The notes: generated from the letters alone by a model not told the origin. A stretch of DNA of 64,000 nucleotides from Diaporthe sp. PMI_573 (GCA_021399435.1 JAJTUP010000095.1:165540-229539), one strand, 5' to 3'. Counted from the first letter of the stretch, positions 44,480 through 56,839 are shown. Translations and numbers: made by a program.

Positions 44480-46030
44480 TGAGGGATCTGGGTGGAAGAT
44501 ATTGTGCGCTTTGGCAAGATGGCCTTCGATATTCCGAGTCCGTAAACCGTGGTCTTATGCTGATGTGACCCCCAACAACGCCGCCCAGCACAAAACAAAG
44601 AACAGCCCTCGGGGACTTGCAAAAGGCGCTCGATGACGTGCTGGCTATATATCTTTCATGTGATCTGAATCCAATCGTCAATGGGCCATCGTACTTCTCT
44701 TGTTGCAGCTCTTGTTGTACTACCTCTCGCCACCTTCTTTGCCGCACTTCTCCCAGGGCTTTGCCCGCTGTCTTTCGATATCCATCTTCAAATTGTTGAA
44801 ACTCATGCTGCCAGTTCGCGGGAAGCTAGTCTTCACAGCCTCTATGTACTTCACTTTTGTGATCTTTCATGGAAGAAACTTGATCTATAAACTTCCAAGG
44901 CCAATTTCTGGATCAGAAATGGTCTTTTTATTCTCCAGACTCACCCTGCCACAACCCTTGTGGCCACAGCTGCTGCGGCGAGGTAAAACCCTTCTCAAAT
45001 GGAATCTCCGGCGTGATTCTAACTTTCTTCTTTCTTCAAGATACTATACATACATTTTCGAGCATATGTACACTCCACAGCTTATCTTTCCGACTTTAAA
45101 GAGGACTTAAGGTTACATCAATATAATTAAGAAGGCCCCAGTCCTTTAGAAATGTCTAAGGCAGAAGTCGGCTTACAAGCAAAAGTACCGATGACCAACT
45201 TTTACGGGCACTCTAAGTTTCGAGCAAGTCCTGTACTGTAGAAATGTCGTGGGAGGTGCTTAGTTGACTAATCAGTCAACTGCACGGCAACTTCTCGAGC
45301 GATGGCCAAGTCAATCTAATTTAAGCCACGACGAAGCGCAGTAGTTCGTGGTTTCGTCGGCTCTTGACCAGTAGATCGCGCGATCTCTTAGTCGGGAACG
45401 ACCAGCGTGTGTGGGGCTTCTTTTGTGATCTAATAGCAGAGCCGCGACTTGTTTCTGCCGCGGCTTCTTTCTGCTACACCAGTATTTTTAATTAGTGTCC
45501 TAAATAAAACGATGTTCGAATGGGTGTGAGACGGGCGGGGAAGTTTCTGGTCGGACCCACTAAGAGTGGTGGGACCCACCTCTCTGGGTGGGTCCATATT
45601 ACATAATATTTATATATACGTCATACAACTCAGGGGGGGCTACGACTCGCAGGCTCTTAGGCTCTTGCCGGCAGGGATCCAGGGATCCAGGGTAGATCCA
45701 CTATGTGCGATCCGCAATGTGGGATCTGTGATCTGGGATACCAGATCCATCTCCGGAATTATCCAGCTCAAAGTACCTTCTTCACTCAGTAGGTTCTAGC
45801 GCCATCATGTCGAACTCGCCTCCAATTTGCATCTGAGAATGTTTCTAGGCTAGACCCGATTTTACCTGCTCCAGAAAACCGTTTATCTGCAATTTGTTGA
45901 AATTTTCAAAAGCTGCTCGCTTCGCCATGTCCTCGAGATACTTTGATGCTGCCAAGACCTCATGAGGATAGCCCTGCGACATTCTGCGGGATCTGCAGCT
46001 CAAAGTTTCATTTAATATAAAATGATTCTT
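44480..46030. other. Mostly gene-free stretch with repeat ends
   Basis: No confident gene. A minus-strand frame near 44750-44600 (WREVVQQELQQEKYDGPLTI) could be an exon belonging to the gene at 43.5-44.4 kb. Near 45560-45595 GGTGGGACCCACC and GGGTGGGTCC form a hairpin. GGATCCAGGGATCCAGGG and related GATC-words repeat near 45675-45750. Confidence 0.35.
45237..45478 (+). repeat. Possible solo LTR
   Basis: This 242-bp stretch starts TGTAGAAA and ends TGCTACA, giving TG...CA-type inverted ends (TGTAG/CTACA). No 5-bp target duplication is seen and no second copy exists in the window, so the call is tentative. Confidence 0.3.
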
Positions 46031-46035
46031 ACTGT

Positions 46036-46761
46036 TTATCGGTTAATATGTCCTTTCCACATAGGGGGCCAGTTTACGTACATCATTTTCTCGGCTTCTT
46101 CGGAGCATGTCACCAGAGCTAGTGGTGACGAGCCTATGAGACAAGCCCATCGCTTTGAGCGTCTTATCCTGCGAAGCACCTCTTTGCGCGTGAGCGACTT
46201 CTGCTGGCTAGCAAGACATATGTCAACAGCAATGCTGGTATTCCTATGCCCAACGGCCGTGTGTATCCGTCCGTATCTTCTATCATTGTTAGTAATGATA
46301 TGTAGGTTTTTGACCATATTGTTGAATCGAACAAAGGCCAGTCGTAAGAATAAGTACGGAGTATTTGGGTTTTCAAAAACATTGTTTATCGCCCTGAAAG
46401 CCTTAACGACACGTTCGTCTGAGGAGGATGCATCGTATGATAACGTGGTTTCTTTTAATAAAGATACCCATGTACGGAATATGTTTTCATAGTTGTCCTT
46501 AAAAAACTCTCGAATATTTTGTCTCATAAGAGAGTCTGTTACACATGGTCTATCATGCTCTGTTAGTTGCTGTAACATTGAAGGCCTCACGGAAACGTAC
46601 TGAGAAGGAGGAACGTGGCATGACATGCCGCACTCATTCTCCTGGGCTGTATCATCCAATCTTAATGCGGTAAAAGACTGAGCAAGCTTGTTCGCCCGTG
46701 TATCATCCGCATAAAGGTTGCTAATATTGAGAACAGGCCCGCTGGTCCGAGTGAACGCCAT
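46036..46761 (-). CDS. Hypothetical protein
   Basis: An uninterrupted 241-aa ORF with an ATG. Composition is balanced, with helix-rich charged stretches (RQNIREFFKDNYENIFRTWV; SSSDERVVKAFRAINNVFE) and a C-terminal YVNWPPMWKGHINR. I do not recognise the family. No signal peptide or membrane segment is evident. It is longer than expected by chance in this AT-rich DNA and may be a complete gene or a first exon. Confidence 0.4.
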   Translation of the reverse strand: MAFTRTSGPVLNISNLYADDTRANKLAQSFTALRLDDTAQENECGMSCHVPPSQYVSVRPSMLQQLTEHDRPCVTDSLMRQNIREFFKDNYENIFRTWVSLLKETTLSYDASSSDERVVKAFRAINNVFENPNTPYLFLRLAFVRFNNMVKNLHIITNNDRRYGRIHTAVGHRNTSIAVDICLASQQKSLTRKEVLRRIRRSKRWACLIGSSPLALVTCSEEAEKMMYVNWPPMWKGHINR

Positions 46762-47193
46762 TATGACAGCCTATATATTGCACGTATCTGTCCAGCCATC
46801 CGAAAGTGCGACTCTTGAGGCTTTTATAGCCATGGAAATGCACAAAGATTCTTTATTACTGATTCTATAAAATCTTTATACAGAAAGCTACCAGTGTAGA
46901 TTGAAAACCTATTATAAGAATTGAGATTCTTAGTTTACGTCAAAAGCTTGGTGAAAAGTAAAAGGATTGATCTTAAAAATGGTATTACATTCCGAGCATA
47001 TATAAACCTTATTATGCACCTTCCCTGTCTAGGTTAACATCTAACAACCTTCTAGTTAGGGCCAGGGTCCTACCGGTTCTCGTCCGTCCCCAGTCGACCA
47101 TGTTCCTGTTCCCGAACATTCACTGGCAAAGGACGGTACAGTACTCTCTGGTGCAGCAGACTCCCCTCTCATCGCACAGCGAAACCCATTCTC

Positions 47194-47730
47194 ATGGAAC
47201 AGTGTGGCGACTATGAGGCAACAGCATTGGCGAAGTCTATCGCGCAGCAGGAAATTTGTCTCACTGGGGTTAGCAATGACAACATCAGCGCCAATTACTT
47301 AAATTCTTATGAGCGATTCGACAAATTCATGCTTGTGTGGGGGGATTTGTCTGAGGTCCAAGTGATACTGCTTCATGGGTGGAGAAACAGCATCGACGAC
47401 GGCGCAAACGATGCTTCAGTACATACAGGTCCGTTCAACCATACCGGACAAGCACCACCCTACGCCCCTTGTCTTGTCAACTGCCAAAGGCCGTTATTCT
47501 GACGAAGAGCACGTCTTCAGCAAGTCGAACGTCTCCCTTGCGGACATCGTACGAATCGCCAAGTACTTCCGCTACACCGAGTGGGTCGGGATCTCGAAAG
47601 ACGACATTGCTCTAGAGACAGCGTTGAGATGGGTTAATCAGGCCGATCTGCATGAAGATGACTACTGGTATCATTACTACAAGATCCTCCGTCGCAATTG
47701 CGAACCCCATGCCAGAGAGTTCTTGCTTGG
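47194..47730 (+). pseudogene. Hypothetical protein gene with frameshift
   Basis: An ATG at 47194 opens a frame (ALAKSIAQQEICLTGVSND) that loses coding character near 47360. A second frame then reads HHPTPLVLSTAKGRYSDEEH and ISKDDIALETALRWVNQADL. The two are offset by one base, with no plausible intron of normal size, so a frameshift is likely. Coding ends near 47730. Family unknown. Confidence 0.35.
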
Positions 47731-47767
47731 TATGCCTCTCCTACTGCTTCTTTATTCCTCGTTCGAC

Positions 47768-48025
47768 TCACAAATTAGAATTCATCATAGAGGAATGGCA
47801 AGACGATTTGTCATGTGCTGTCTTTTCACCATCTTGAGATTCTATGTTATTAATATTTGCTTTGCCGAATGCCCCGTCGTTATGGTCTCTTTCTAATCCA
47901 CTTGAGTTTGTGGTATTCTCGTGGATTATGCCTTCTTGTTCCAGATCTCCCCGTCCGACCTGCTCTGCCGGTGGACTTGCACCACTCATAGCTACATCAC
48001 CGTCTCCATCTCGGGCATAAGCCAA
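47768..48025 (-). pseudogene. Second copy of the DGDxDVxMSGxSPPAEhVG fragment
   Basis: DGDGDVAMSGASPPAEQVGR and the following SGLERDHNDGA match the gene fragment at 43560-44432. Upstream, near 48330, a CAT|GTGAGT donor also resembles the one there, suggesting that exon structure was duplicated. Only about 60 residues of homology remain and the folded C-terminal half is absent. Confidence 0.45.
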
Positions 48026-48029
48026 GGGT

Positions 48030-50920
48030 CAATTTCTTGCACACTTGGATAACCACATTGCGCGAACGACCCAGAATTGGATGGAGCCTGGCGCTATAAT
48101 TGCCATTTCAAACTGTAACTCCCAATTGGAGTACGGAAAGAGCGAGGCAAATACACACGGCAACGCCAATGTTTTAATGGCGACTATCCTACCGGAAGCA
48201 GACAGAGACACATTCATGAAAGACTCAACAGAAGACAAGCCGAAACCATCCGAGGCCTTCAACGAAGCTTCCGAATTCGCCGAGGATTGTGACACCATCA
48301 TCTGCCGCCGTTACGGCGACAAGTAGGCACACTCACATGGCCAAAGCGGCCTTCTTCGCAAGTTGGGCCCTGTCTGACTGTGGGTTGACGGCATTGCATA
48401 TCGTAGCTCCATTCTCTACGGACGTCTCTGGCGTCCCTGTGGGTCCGATGCGGGGAGTCTGCTCTGTGGCGGGCGACATGTTGACACAGGGGGCTTCTAG
48501 GCGCCTCAACCGGGGAGCTTTCCGGCTCTATACTTAATTGCAGGGTCCAGTATGGTATTCTCACGTAACCCCGTTTTGGTATAGCTTTTGGGTTGATTTG
48601 TGTACAGGGCGAGAAGAAAGTAGACACATAAAATAAGAAGAGAGATTCCTGCCCTGGGCAATTTGTAAGATGAGAAACTTATGGTGTGGGAAGTAGGCTT
48701 GCACGCAATGTTACAGGGCGTAGGATAGGCATCGGGCTTGTGCAATGAATGGCTGCCTGCGTCCCTTTCTAGCGCGGTTGGGCATTCCCCGAGCCTACCC
48801 TTTTCATATTGTACGACCTTTTATATTCACACAAATAGGCATCACTCTGTCGCCTGCGAGAGCCGCCGTGAAAGCCACTATGGTGCCCACAAGCCTAAAA
48901 TGCTCCATTTAGAATTGAAGTAGGTAAATACATCTTTAAAGATGGCCGACTAGAAGAAGTAGTAAGCTAGGGAAGGTGGATGCTGGGTAGAATGTGAGAC
49001 ATGAGACAAATTTGCCCATATCTCGGTGCAACTGAGGGAAAGTTGAAAATGTCGACTAGTACTGCAGAAATCACTCGTCCGGCTAGCCGAGAGGATGTAG
49101 TGTGCAGCTCCAACATTGTGCCAAGCCGTACGATCTTGACTGTCTCTAAATCTCTTCGGAAAGGGGCCAATTTCGGCCCCCTGGTCGTTTGCCAAGTGGG
49201 CAAGCTGGCCTTTCCGGTCTGGCGAGGTGCTCCTAAAACTTTGGCGAGATCGCTCCCTACTCAGGCTAGGATAATCTACACATCCCACTGCACTTACTCG
49301 CAACGATCCTCGTGCTTTTGCCCTCAGCGTATGCCCGGATGCGTCCTGTCAAATGATGAGTGAGATTTCTACATCGTATGGGACATTCCCTACATCCGGT
49401 ATGTATATCCAATCCTGTCATACGGGAAGGTACGATTGACAGATATTAAATAGTTGGATCAAGTCCTCGGAGCCATGTTCTATCCGAGTCGAGCCCGCTC
49501 ATCCCAAAACCTGCGAAAAAGCCCGTTTCTATCGAAAAGCCTAGAAGCTCACTGCGTTTTGATTTCGAGCTCATGCAGCTTGTCTCTTCAGAAGAGTCAG
49601 CACCGTCCGTCAGGTCAAAGAGCTGAGAAAGTAATCACACCTAGCAATGGTGGGGGAGGTGTCTTGTATGTTGTCAACGCCCGATCATGAGTTACTGCAC
49701 TTCATAGCTACAAAGTCAATATTATCGCCTCCTTCCGCTTTACCATAGTATCTATAAGTTGTCTTTGAGACTTTAAATTACTCGACCTACCACCGGAAAC
49801 TGTAAATGTGACCCACCTGGACCTCGCTGTCAGATTGCTATTCCCGGCTCCGTCTTGATGCTATGTAAGCCAACGATCATATAGATATTACGGCCTTGAG
49901 ACCTCAAACGGGGCAGCTTATGGAGGAATTAAGGGATTAATGACTCCAATATTCCTTCTGGTATGGCAGTGACGTGTCAGCTTCGTAATCTACCAAGCAT
50001 TTGAGGAGACAATGTGGCAATGAGTGTACCGTGACCCGGTTTGACTTGCGACAAAGTCCTCCCTACCCCCATACTACACCTCAAAGGGCAAGCTAGGCAC
50101 TCAGACACTTCATCGGCGATGTGCTCGCTTGGTTCGGGAAGGAAAGATGCGCTGTCTTTTACCTTGAGATGTTCGGTGTTACATGTTACAGCATGCCATT
50201 TAATATGGCTCGCCAACCACTTTGGAACGACAAAGGTATCGTCGCCAGACTTTACGTGTATAAACGTGGGGGAGATATTTCTTTTCCCGACATATCACGT
50301 TGTACAGTGTCTTGAAAATGGAGGCATATTAAATCACATGGCTGCAATTTTCCGACTCATGTTGTGCAACAGGGCGAGGGGACCAGCTAAGGCATACCAC
50401 CCGTCTACCCTCTGCTGACCTCTACGCCACTCTTCGTCGCGTCCGCCCTGCCATAGCAAGGGAAAGGCTCCGCAGGTACCACAAGGCGTATTTTCCCGCG
50501 TGACCATATTTTCGCCGCTGAGGTGGTCAGACGTCTTACCAATTCTGACATCCAATTATAGAGCTCATCTGGCATGGCTTGCTTGCGAGGACATTTGCTC
50601 CGGTAGGGGCGGAAGTGATGAAATCTACAAAGCCAATCCAAGATGGAATCCGGAAGCTGATGGCTCAGCTGGGGCCACGAATCTGGTCTCGCCCCCAGCA
50701 TCACAACCATGTGACAAGGGTGGAATCTGGGCTCCTGATTGATGTTAACAAGGCATACATGCAAGGCACCAACGGGAAAATCGCCCTTCCTTTTGCCTGG
50801 CGACACACTGAAGAATAAAGACTAGTCTTTCCCCACCCTGTCTCCACCTTAGCATCCCTCAAAATTGACCTCATTTCAGAGCCTGCACACTCAATTATCA
50901 TTTCATACATTGGCTACACT
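48030..50920. other. Gene-free stretch
   Basis: No recognisable coding domain or repeat. Frames of up to 133 codons exist on both strands but show no motif. Confidence 0.4.
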
Positions 50921-50934
50921 CAATTAGTGGTGGC

Positions 50935-52865
50935 AGATTCGCCCATCGCGCTCGGGGTACTGCCACGAGTCTTTGATGACAAGCGGTGTCTGTGGGTGTC
51001 CTTCGCGATGGCTTTACAGCAAGTCGTAGCCCGGCCAGCTATGCAACGTGCGCGTTGCATCACCTCGTCGATGATGAGGCGCTCTGTTGAACCATCCCGC
51101 TCGATCTCGATGAATCGCTTGTCATTCGCCGTCATGGTTGTCGGATCGAACCCAAGCTGTTCCTCGTTCATCCACAGGAACCCGAGGATCGTTTACACAA
51201 ACCGAAGCCCGTCTTTGTTGACGTCGAATTTATCAGACGCGATTCCTCCTAGGCGATCAAACTCCCATATCCTCATGAGAGATCCACAGATGGTGAAGCC
51301 CAAAACAAAGCGACGACCGTCCTGGGCCGCAAGCACCTCTCTAGCATATCTCCCTATATCAAGCCATGCTTCCGATGCTTTGTCGGCGGATGGGCTGCTC
51401 TTCAGCTCGCCCGGCACAAGGATCTGAGACCAGTGACATCTGGAGTCTTTCTTGGCCTTCGAGTCGTTCACAAAGCCAACATCCATCTTGCGTTTCGCAA
51501 TAGAGCCGTCGATCGGCTTATTAGGCCTCGCTAACGGTCTTCGTTGGCGGACGGGAGTCGACTTGTAGGTTTCCGCAAATGTTGACAGAATGTCACTGAA
51601 CCTTGCAAACCAGGTCAGCACAGCATCCTGGTTCGCATATTCTGGCCATCCCGTCCAGCCGTCATCAAAGAGCGGGTTGCTGCCTTTCATGCACTGCTTG
51701 AAGAACGCCTCGGATGCTGTCTCGAGATCGGCCACATCTCCGAAGTATGTCTGGTCGAAGTTTCTTGTTGGCCATCTTGAAACCTCAGTCTTGCCATACA
51801 TCCACATCGATCCACTTTATCCTCTGGGTGAGATCTGCCTGTATTGCTCGTCTCTACTGCCTCTGTAGGCGTTGGAAATGTTTCTGAGTGTGATTCTTGT
51901 TGATTGTTTTGTCCATATTTGTGTTGGTTAGCTCCACGCCTTGGATTGCCATGTTGATCCACATCTGAAATGCTTAGAATGCTCATACATTGCTGCATGC
52001 CAAGTGCACTGTGCAGGTGATATTGGCTCGCGTTGGTTATCTCTGCAACTTGTGTGGGGTTTGGTGCTATGAGCCGTTGCAGTGGAGCATTAGAGGGCAA
52101 CTGGGAATTGGCTGGAGATGTCCCCGCGGCAACCAGTGGTCTTTGCTGTTGTGTTTGTCTCCTTTGCCGCCAGTTTCTTTCCCGGGCATCTTTCCGTCTT
52201 GATGAACGAGAAGTTCGCGGTTTGCCTCTTGATCTTGGAGGCGCCTGTATTGGTGTCGTACTCCTTGGCGGCGGTCGACTCATCCAGCTTTCAGGTCCCT
52301 GTATTTGAGTATTGATGGTGTCGACTTGGTATGCACTTGGCTGATGTTCCTGCACCCGATTTCCTTCTCGAACATCTCTCCGCCTTGGTGCACGAGAACC
52401 TCGCGGTCTGCCTCTTTTTCTTGGAGGCACTTGTGTCGGCATCGTGCTCCCTGGTGGTGGCCGGCTCATCCAGTTTCCTGCCGCCTGTGTTTGCGCATTG
52501 GCATTGTCGATTTGATTTACACTTGATTGGTATTGTTGGTGATTGCCTGGTTTGCTTGGTTGGCCCGTTGATTGTGGTCCCTCTAGTGCCGGGTCTATGG
52601 GTACGGGTTCTGGAATATCACCAGGTGTACTCAGTTGGACAGTAGGGAGCGACCTCCTTAATGCCGGGCCCACAGGCTGGACACCCGGAATACGACCGGG
52701 TGTGCCTGGTTGGACAGTAGAATGTGATTCTCTTGGTGTTGCGTTTGTATTCGAGTTTCCCGCACCAAAGATATCATTGTACGTCTTCAGCCCGAGACTG
52801 CTGAGTATGCTGCCAGGCGTTCGACCACGTAACCTTTCAAGTAGAGCAGATAATGACGAATCCAT
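50935..52865 (-). pseudogene. FunK1-type kinase-like gene, multiply broken
   Basis: From an ATG at 52865 a 392-codon frame begins with LSALLERLRGRTPGSILSSL. It contains two roughly 60-residue repeats, each with a basic AT-hook-like KRGRPRG or SRGKPRT core (about residues 117-177 and 179-232). After a frame change near 51.8 kb the frame reads RWPTRNFDQTYFGDVADLET, CHWSQILVPGELKSS and GRRFVLGFTICGSLMRIWEF, the N-lobe extension of the fungal FunK1 kinase family. TAA at 51193-51195 interrupts LRFV*TILGFLWMNEEQLGF. A further frameshift near 51.0 kb precedes TPLVIKDSWQYPERDG, the VAIK-equivalent. Homology then stops; the catalytic HRD and DFG parts are missing. Confidence 0.75.
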
Positions 52866-53189
52866 TACAAGACAGTGTATGTACGAATATTCTTAGGGTG
52901 TGTAATCATGTGTATTAAGCCAAATAGTATTATAAATATGAACGATAAAGGTAATCGGTACATTCTGGGGCAGATTTCGATTCTCCCACACCAAACCCGG
53001 CCAACCAGTCCTACTCTGCTCTTGATCCGATTCTATCCCGATACTCCCACGTCATCTTTATCTCTATTATACCCATCAAATTATATGATAATATGGTCTA
53101 TCGTCATTGTCTTGACCCACTTACCAATAAATGATAGGTCTATCCCACCATGGTCTTCTTTACTCTTCCAATTTCATCCCAATATCAGA

Positions 53190-53880
53190 CTTGATTATTC
53201 ATCCCATCATCTACGCGGAGCATCATCACACCGGTATACCAATAGAGGATCATATTCCTCCACCCTCTTACTTTCGTGGTACTTAACTTCGGGCTTGATT
53301 ATTCATCCCATCATCTACTTGGAGCATCGTCACACCGGTATACATCATACTCCTCCACCCTCTGGTTTTTGTCATGGGTGGCAACATCGGAGCTGATCAT
53401 TCATCATATTATCACCTCCGAATATCACTAGATTAGCAAACCAATAGAGCAGCATACTCCTCCACCCTCTTGTTCTTTAATGGGTAACAATACCGGACTT
53501 GATTATTCATCGAATCGTCTACTCGGAGCATCATCGCACCGGTATACCAATAGAGCATCATACTCATCCACCCTCTTATCTTCATGATACTCAACGTCGG
53601 GCTTGATTATTCATCCCACCATCTACTCGGGGCATCGTCACACCGATATACTAATAGAGCATCATACTCCTCTACCCACTTATTCCTTATAACATTAATA
53701 ATATCGGGCTTGATTATTCATCCCATTATCTAGTCGGAATGCCATTACACCGGTAGACCAATACGGCATCATACTCCTCCACCCTCTTATTCATATGGCC
53801 GCTGCAGTATTGATATACCAATAGATCAAAATATCCCTTCACCCTCTTTGGTTGTAATGGTAACATCGATGGGCACTTAT
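53190..53880. repeat. Roughly 105-bp minisatellite, left arm
   Basis: About six to seven diverged units share GATTATTCATCCCATCATCT, CACACCGGTATACCAATAGA and TACTCCTCCACCCTCTT. The mirrored array is at about 63000-63680. Confidence 0.8.
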
Positions 53881-53948
53881 GTGATTGATATAATACACAC
53901 CACGTTATTTCATCTACCTATCATATACTGCCCAGCTCTCATACTTGT

Positions 53949-54164
53949 TGTAACGGCCTGTAATGTCCAGCATGGAAGCTGTTGTATTGGCACTACGTAC
54001 GAAGATTCTAAGCTTGAGGAGGGGAGAAGAAAGAAAAGAAACTCGCGATGTGCGACGCGTTGGAGAAGTTTAATAACCGTGGTCCGTGCCTGTCGCAGGG
54101 GCCAGCCCCCCCCTGCCAGCACCTTGTGGTGGTGTCAGCCCGTCTAGTGGTGACAACCGCCACA
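53949..54164 (+). mobile_element. Solo LTR with 5-bp TSD
   Basis: A 216-bp segment begins TGTAACGGCC and ends ACCGCCACA (TG...CA), flanked by CTTGT at 53944-53948 and 54165-54169. The right arm has the uninterrupted sequence (a single CTTGT/ACAAG, near 62919), which proves a precise insertion. It is unrelated to the Gypsy LTR at 32 kb. Confidence 0.85.
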
Positions 54165-54309
54165 CTTGTTTTTTTTTCTTTTTTTCATGTATTAATATCT
54201 TAGTCAATTCTTTGTAATCGTGGAAGAAGCACTTCTATTCAACAGCTACGTTGATTGATCAATTCCGCTGTGCAAGTATCCACTTGGCAGGGATCAAGGT
54301 TCTTACCTC

Positions 54310-56817
54310 AAGATGCTTTACTGTGATCGGCGACATGTGCTGACGTTTTTGGCCAATCCTTTGCACTCATGGATCAATTCAATTGTGCGAGTATCCACAT
54401 CGGCAGGGACAGTAGCTCTTGGTTGAAAATGTGGGATGGAGATCGGCGATCCCACATCCTCTCTGCGCAACAAAATACAGTATCTTTACCAAGCGTTATC
54501 AATCTTCGCATTGTATATACTATATCATTTAATCGATCATAAATATCAGATGTGTTTCTTCTTTGTTTTGTACATTTGCATGCCAATCTTGCAGGCTTAT
54601 CTTACTATTGCTCTGTCTCTCACATACAGAGTCGTAATCTTAACTGCTCTCCCATTTTTTATCGAAACATTTGCTAGTTCAATATATCATGTCTTCATCA
54701 ACTTCTACCTCAACTTCCACTCTTAGCGGCCATCCCCCTCCGCGCATGCCTCATGACTCTCCGAAAAACCTTGGTAGTGATATGACCATGTTCTTTTTTG
54801 GTCAGCTGGATACCCCAACGCGGTTTCCTACATCAGATGAACAACATATAAAGAGCCTTAATGTTGAAGCTCTTGGCAGGGTTTTTCTTCCACCCCCTCC
54901 CTATATGACACTGCCTGAATATTCTGTGCTGCGCCCTGAAGGGTCCCGATCCCCTGATCCACTGCCGATCTACTTTAGTCTCAACCTCTCCGTCTATAAC
55001 CAGCAGATTGTTGAATCGGAGTGGCAGAATCAGTGGTTCCATTTCACTGGCAAAGTACACCCCTACGCACTGGAGTGGGTGCTACGGGAGCCTGATGTTT
55101 TCAGCGATGAAGATGGTGACGGCGAAGTGTACAAGGTTCCAGTTGTTCTCATACGCGACTTTGGATACCAAGCGTAAGCAGACTTATCATTTCCCCTTAG
55201 CTCGAGTTCGACTATCGCGCTTGCCACTAATGTAACTATCAGCATTGACCCACGAACTCTTTGCAATGGTGAGGGCTTTCCACTTATCCAACCGGTTGTT
55301 TCTTTGACGGGGCAGGTTCTCGGGACAGGTCAAACCCACTTGGTCAAGGACTCTGTCCCGCTGTTGGATGATGCGCAGCTGAGATGCTGTGCATTTATCC
55401 AGTGCTGTACCTACATCACGCCGGGTCAGCCATCAAAGAGCCCTTTCAAAGGCTTCCACCCCTTTCAAGTTTTTATTCTCTTTCCTATTCGCGCTTTGCC
55501 ATTCTCTCTCCTCTGCAAGAAGATGGCAGATAGGAAGGATACACAGTTTGTTCCAGGTGTTCCCTTCAACTGCGTCGGCAAGATTGTTGGCCTGCTTGAC
55601 CATAGTCTTATGGTAGCTGCCCCTACAGTTGATGAGAAGGACTATGTTTTCATTGTCGTTCCCGACTCTTGGACCTTTCCGGACAAGAGCACGCCACCTG
55701 CACCTGCCGCTAACACAGTCCCCCCCTCCAAAACCGAACCTGGCCCATCCCAAGCTGGCGGCTTCGCAGCAGCGAGGTCTATGTTCAAGTCTCCCTCCAA
55801 GAAATCTTCACAGGTGCAACAGTCACGGTCACAATCATCACAATCGCCGCAGGGAGGTCCATCCCAACAACCCGTTACTCCATCTCAGAACAAAAGGCCC
55901 GCAATCTCCGCATCTCCATTGTCTCAGTCAAGTTCGAACAACCCGGCCCCCAAGAGACTCAGGGGGTCTACTGTAACTACCGCAACATCTCCAATCATTG
56001 CAGGGTCGCCGGTCTCCCCTTTAACATCCGTAGACTCTGATGAAAATGATAACCATGAAGAAGGTGAAGCGAAGGAAAACGAGGACTCTCGATCACCTAA
56101 CATATCTGCCACACTCCGATCCTCCGTTCGTCCTAATATGAGGTCATCAACTACCGAACCAGGTGGCAGGAACAAGAGGCATCCGACAAAGACACTTTAA
56201 CTAGCAGAGTATAGTGATAGTGTGTGGTATTTTGGGCTGTTGTATTGGGTTTGGAAAACTTATAGATTGATATATGGGAGAAATAAGCGTGCGGTTTCAA
56301 CACCAGTGCGAGTGATAAAAGTCCAATGGTCTCAACACCAGGACATCTTGGCATGGCCGCTTCTTATACTCAATTGACAATTTTCCCTCTTTGGTATTGC
56401 GAATGATTGATCTCTGCTAGTCTCAGTCCCCTGATCCCTGTCTCAATTATTGACCCTCACCCTATTGGCTAGGTCTCTTAGGTTCGCATTAAGCTCTTCA
56501 AATCGTGCCACTCAAAATGGTGCCTTCTCCTCAAAGCCAGCTGCGTACGTCTTATTGGCTACGCAAAATAAAGCTAACACACACACGCGCCCTACTGGCC
56601 AAGTCTCTTCATCCACCCACCCAGAGCCGACCACTTAAAACCGCGCCCTCTTCTCAACACGTGCAGCAACCCACTAGTAAAACAGCCATACAGGCTCTTG
56701 TTGCAAGCTTCGTACCGGAAGGCTACTCAGCGCAAGGGAGCCGCCAACTTGCCCACTACGCCCAGCTTCCAACTTCCAACTTCCAACTTCCCCCGGCGGA
56801 CGTGCGCCTTCCCCTGT
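54310..56817 (+). mobile_element. Repeat family encoding the 480-aa protein, copy 1
   Basis: This is the region shared by all three copies in the window, from AAGATGCTTT to CGCCTTCCCCTGT. The three copies end at the same base and have unrelated flanks, as expected of a mobile element. No terminal inverted repeats or target duplication are obvious. The 3' end carries CAACTTCCAACTTCC tandems and a small GGCG/CGCC hairpin. Confidence 0.6.
54689..56200 (+). CDS. 480-aa protein of unknown function, copy 1
   Basis: The model is join(54689..55173,55243..56200), with a 69-bp GTAAGC...CAG intron. The start is the ATG before SSSTSTSTSTLSG; the open frame upstream uses no ATG. Residues about 40-310 appear folded: IYFSLNLSVYNQQIVESEWQ, WFHFTGKVHPYALEWVL, FPLIQPVVSLTGQVLGTGQT and FNCVGKIVGLLDHSLMVAAP. 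Repeated strand-like pieces suggest OB-fold-type barrels, but this is only an impression. Residues about 320-480 are Ser/Pro/Gln-rich with KKSSQ and PKRLRG basic clusters and an acidic DENDNHEEGEAKENED patch, consistent with a nuclear protein. I do not recognise the family. The inverted copy differs at only about three residues. Confidence 0.8.
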
Positions 56818-56839
56818 GCCTTCGGTACGAAAGGTCTTC

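Larger units (their letters stand above)
52865..56817 (+). repeat. Left arm of a large inverted duplication
   Basis: The arm is near-identical, in reverse complement, to 60343-64000. Paired positions sum to 116865 at the outer end and 117043 in the gene region; the 178-bp net offset is largely the solo LTR present only in this arm. It contains a roughly 105-bp satellite, the 480-aa gene and a common terminus ending GGACGTGCGCCTTCCCCTGT at 56817. Confidence 0.95.

Noticed and set aside
53190..53880. CRISPR-like array
   Set aside because: Units are contiguous, diverged tandem repeats without unique spacers, in a fungal genome.
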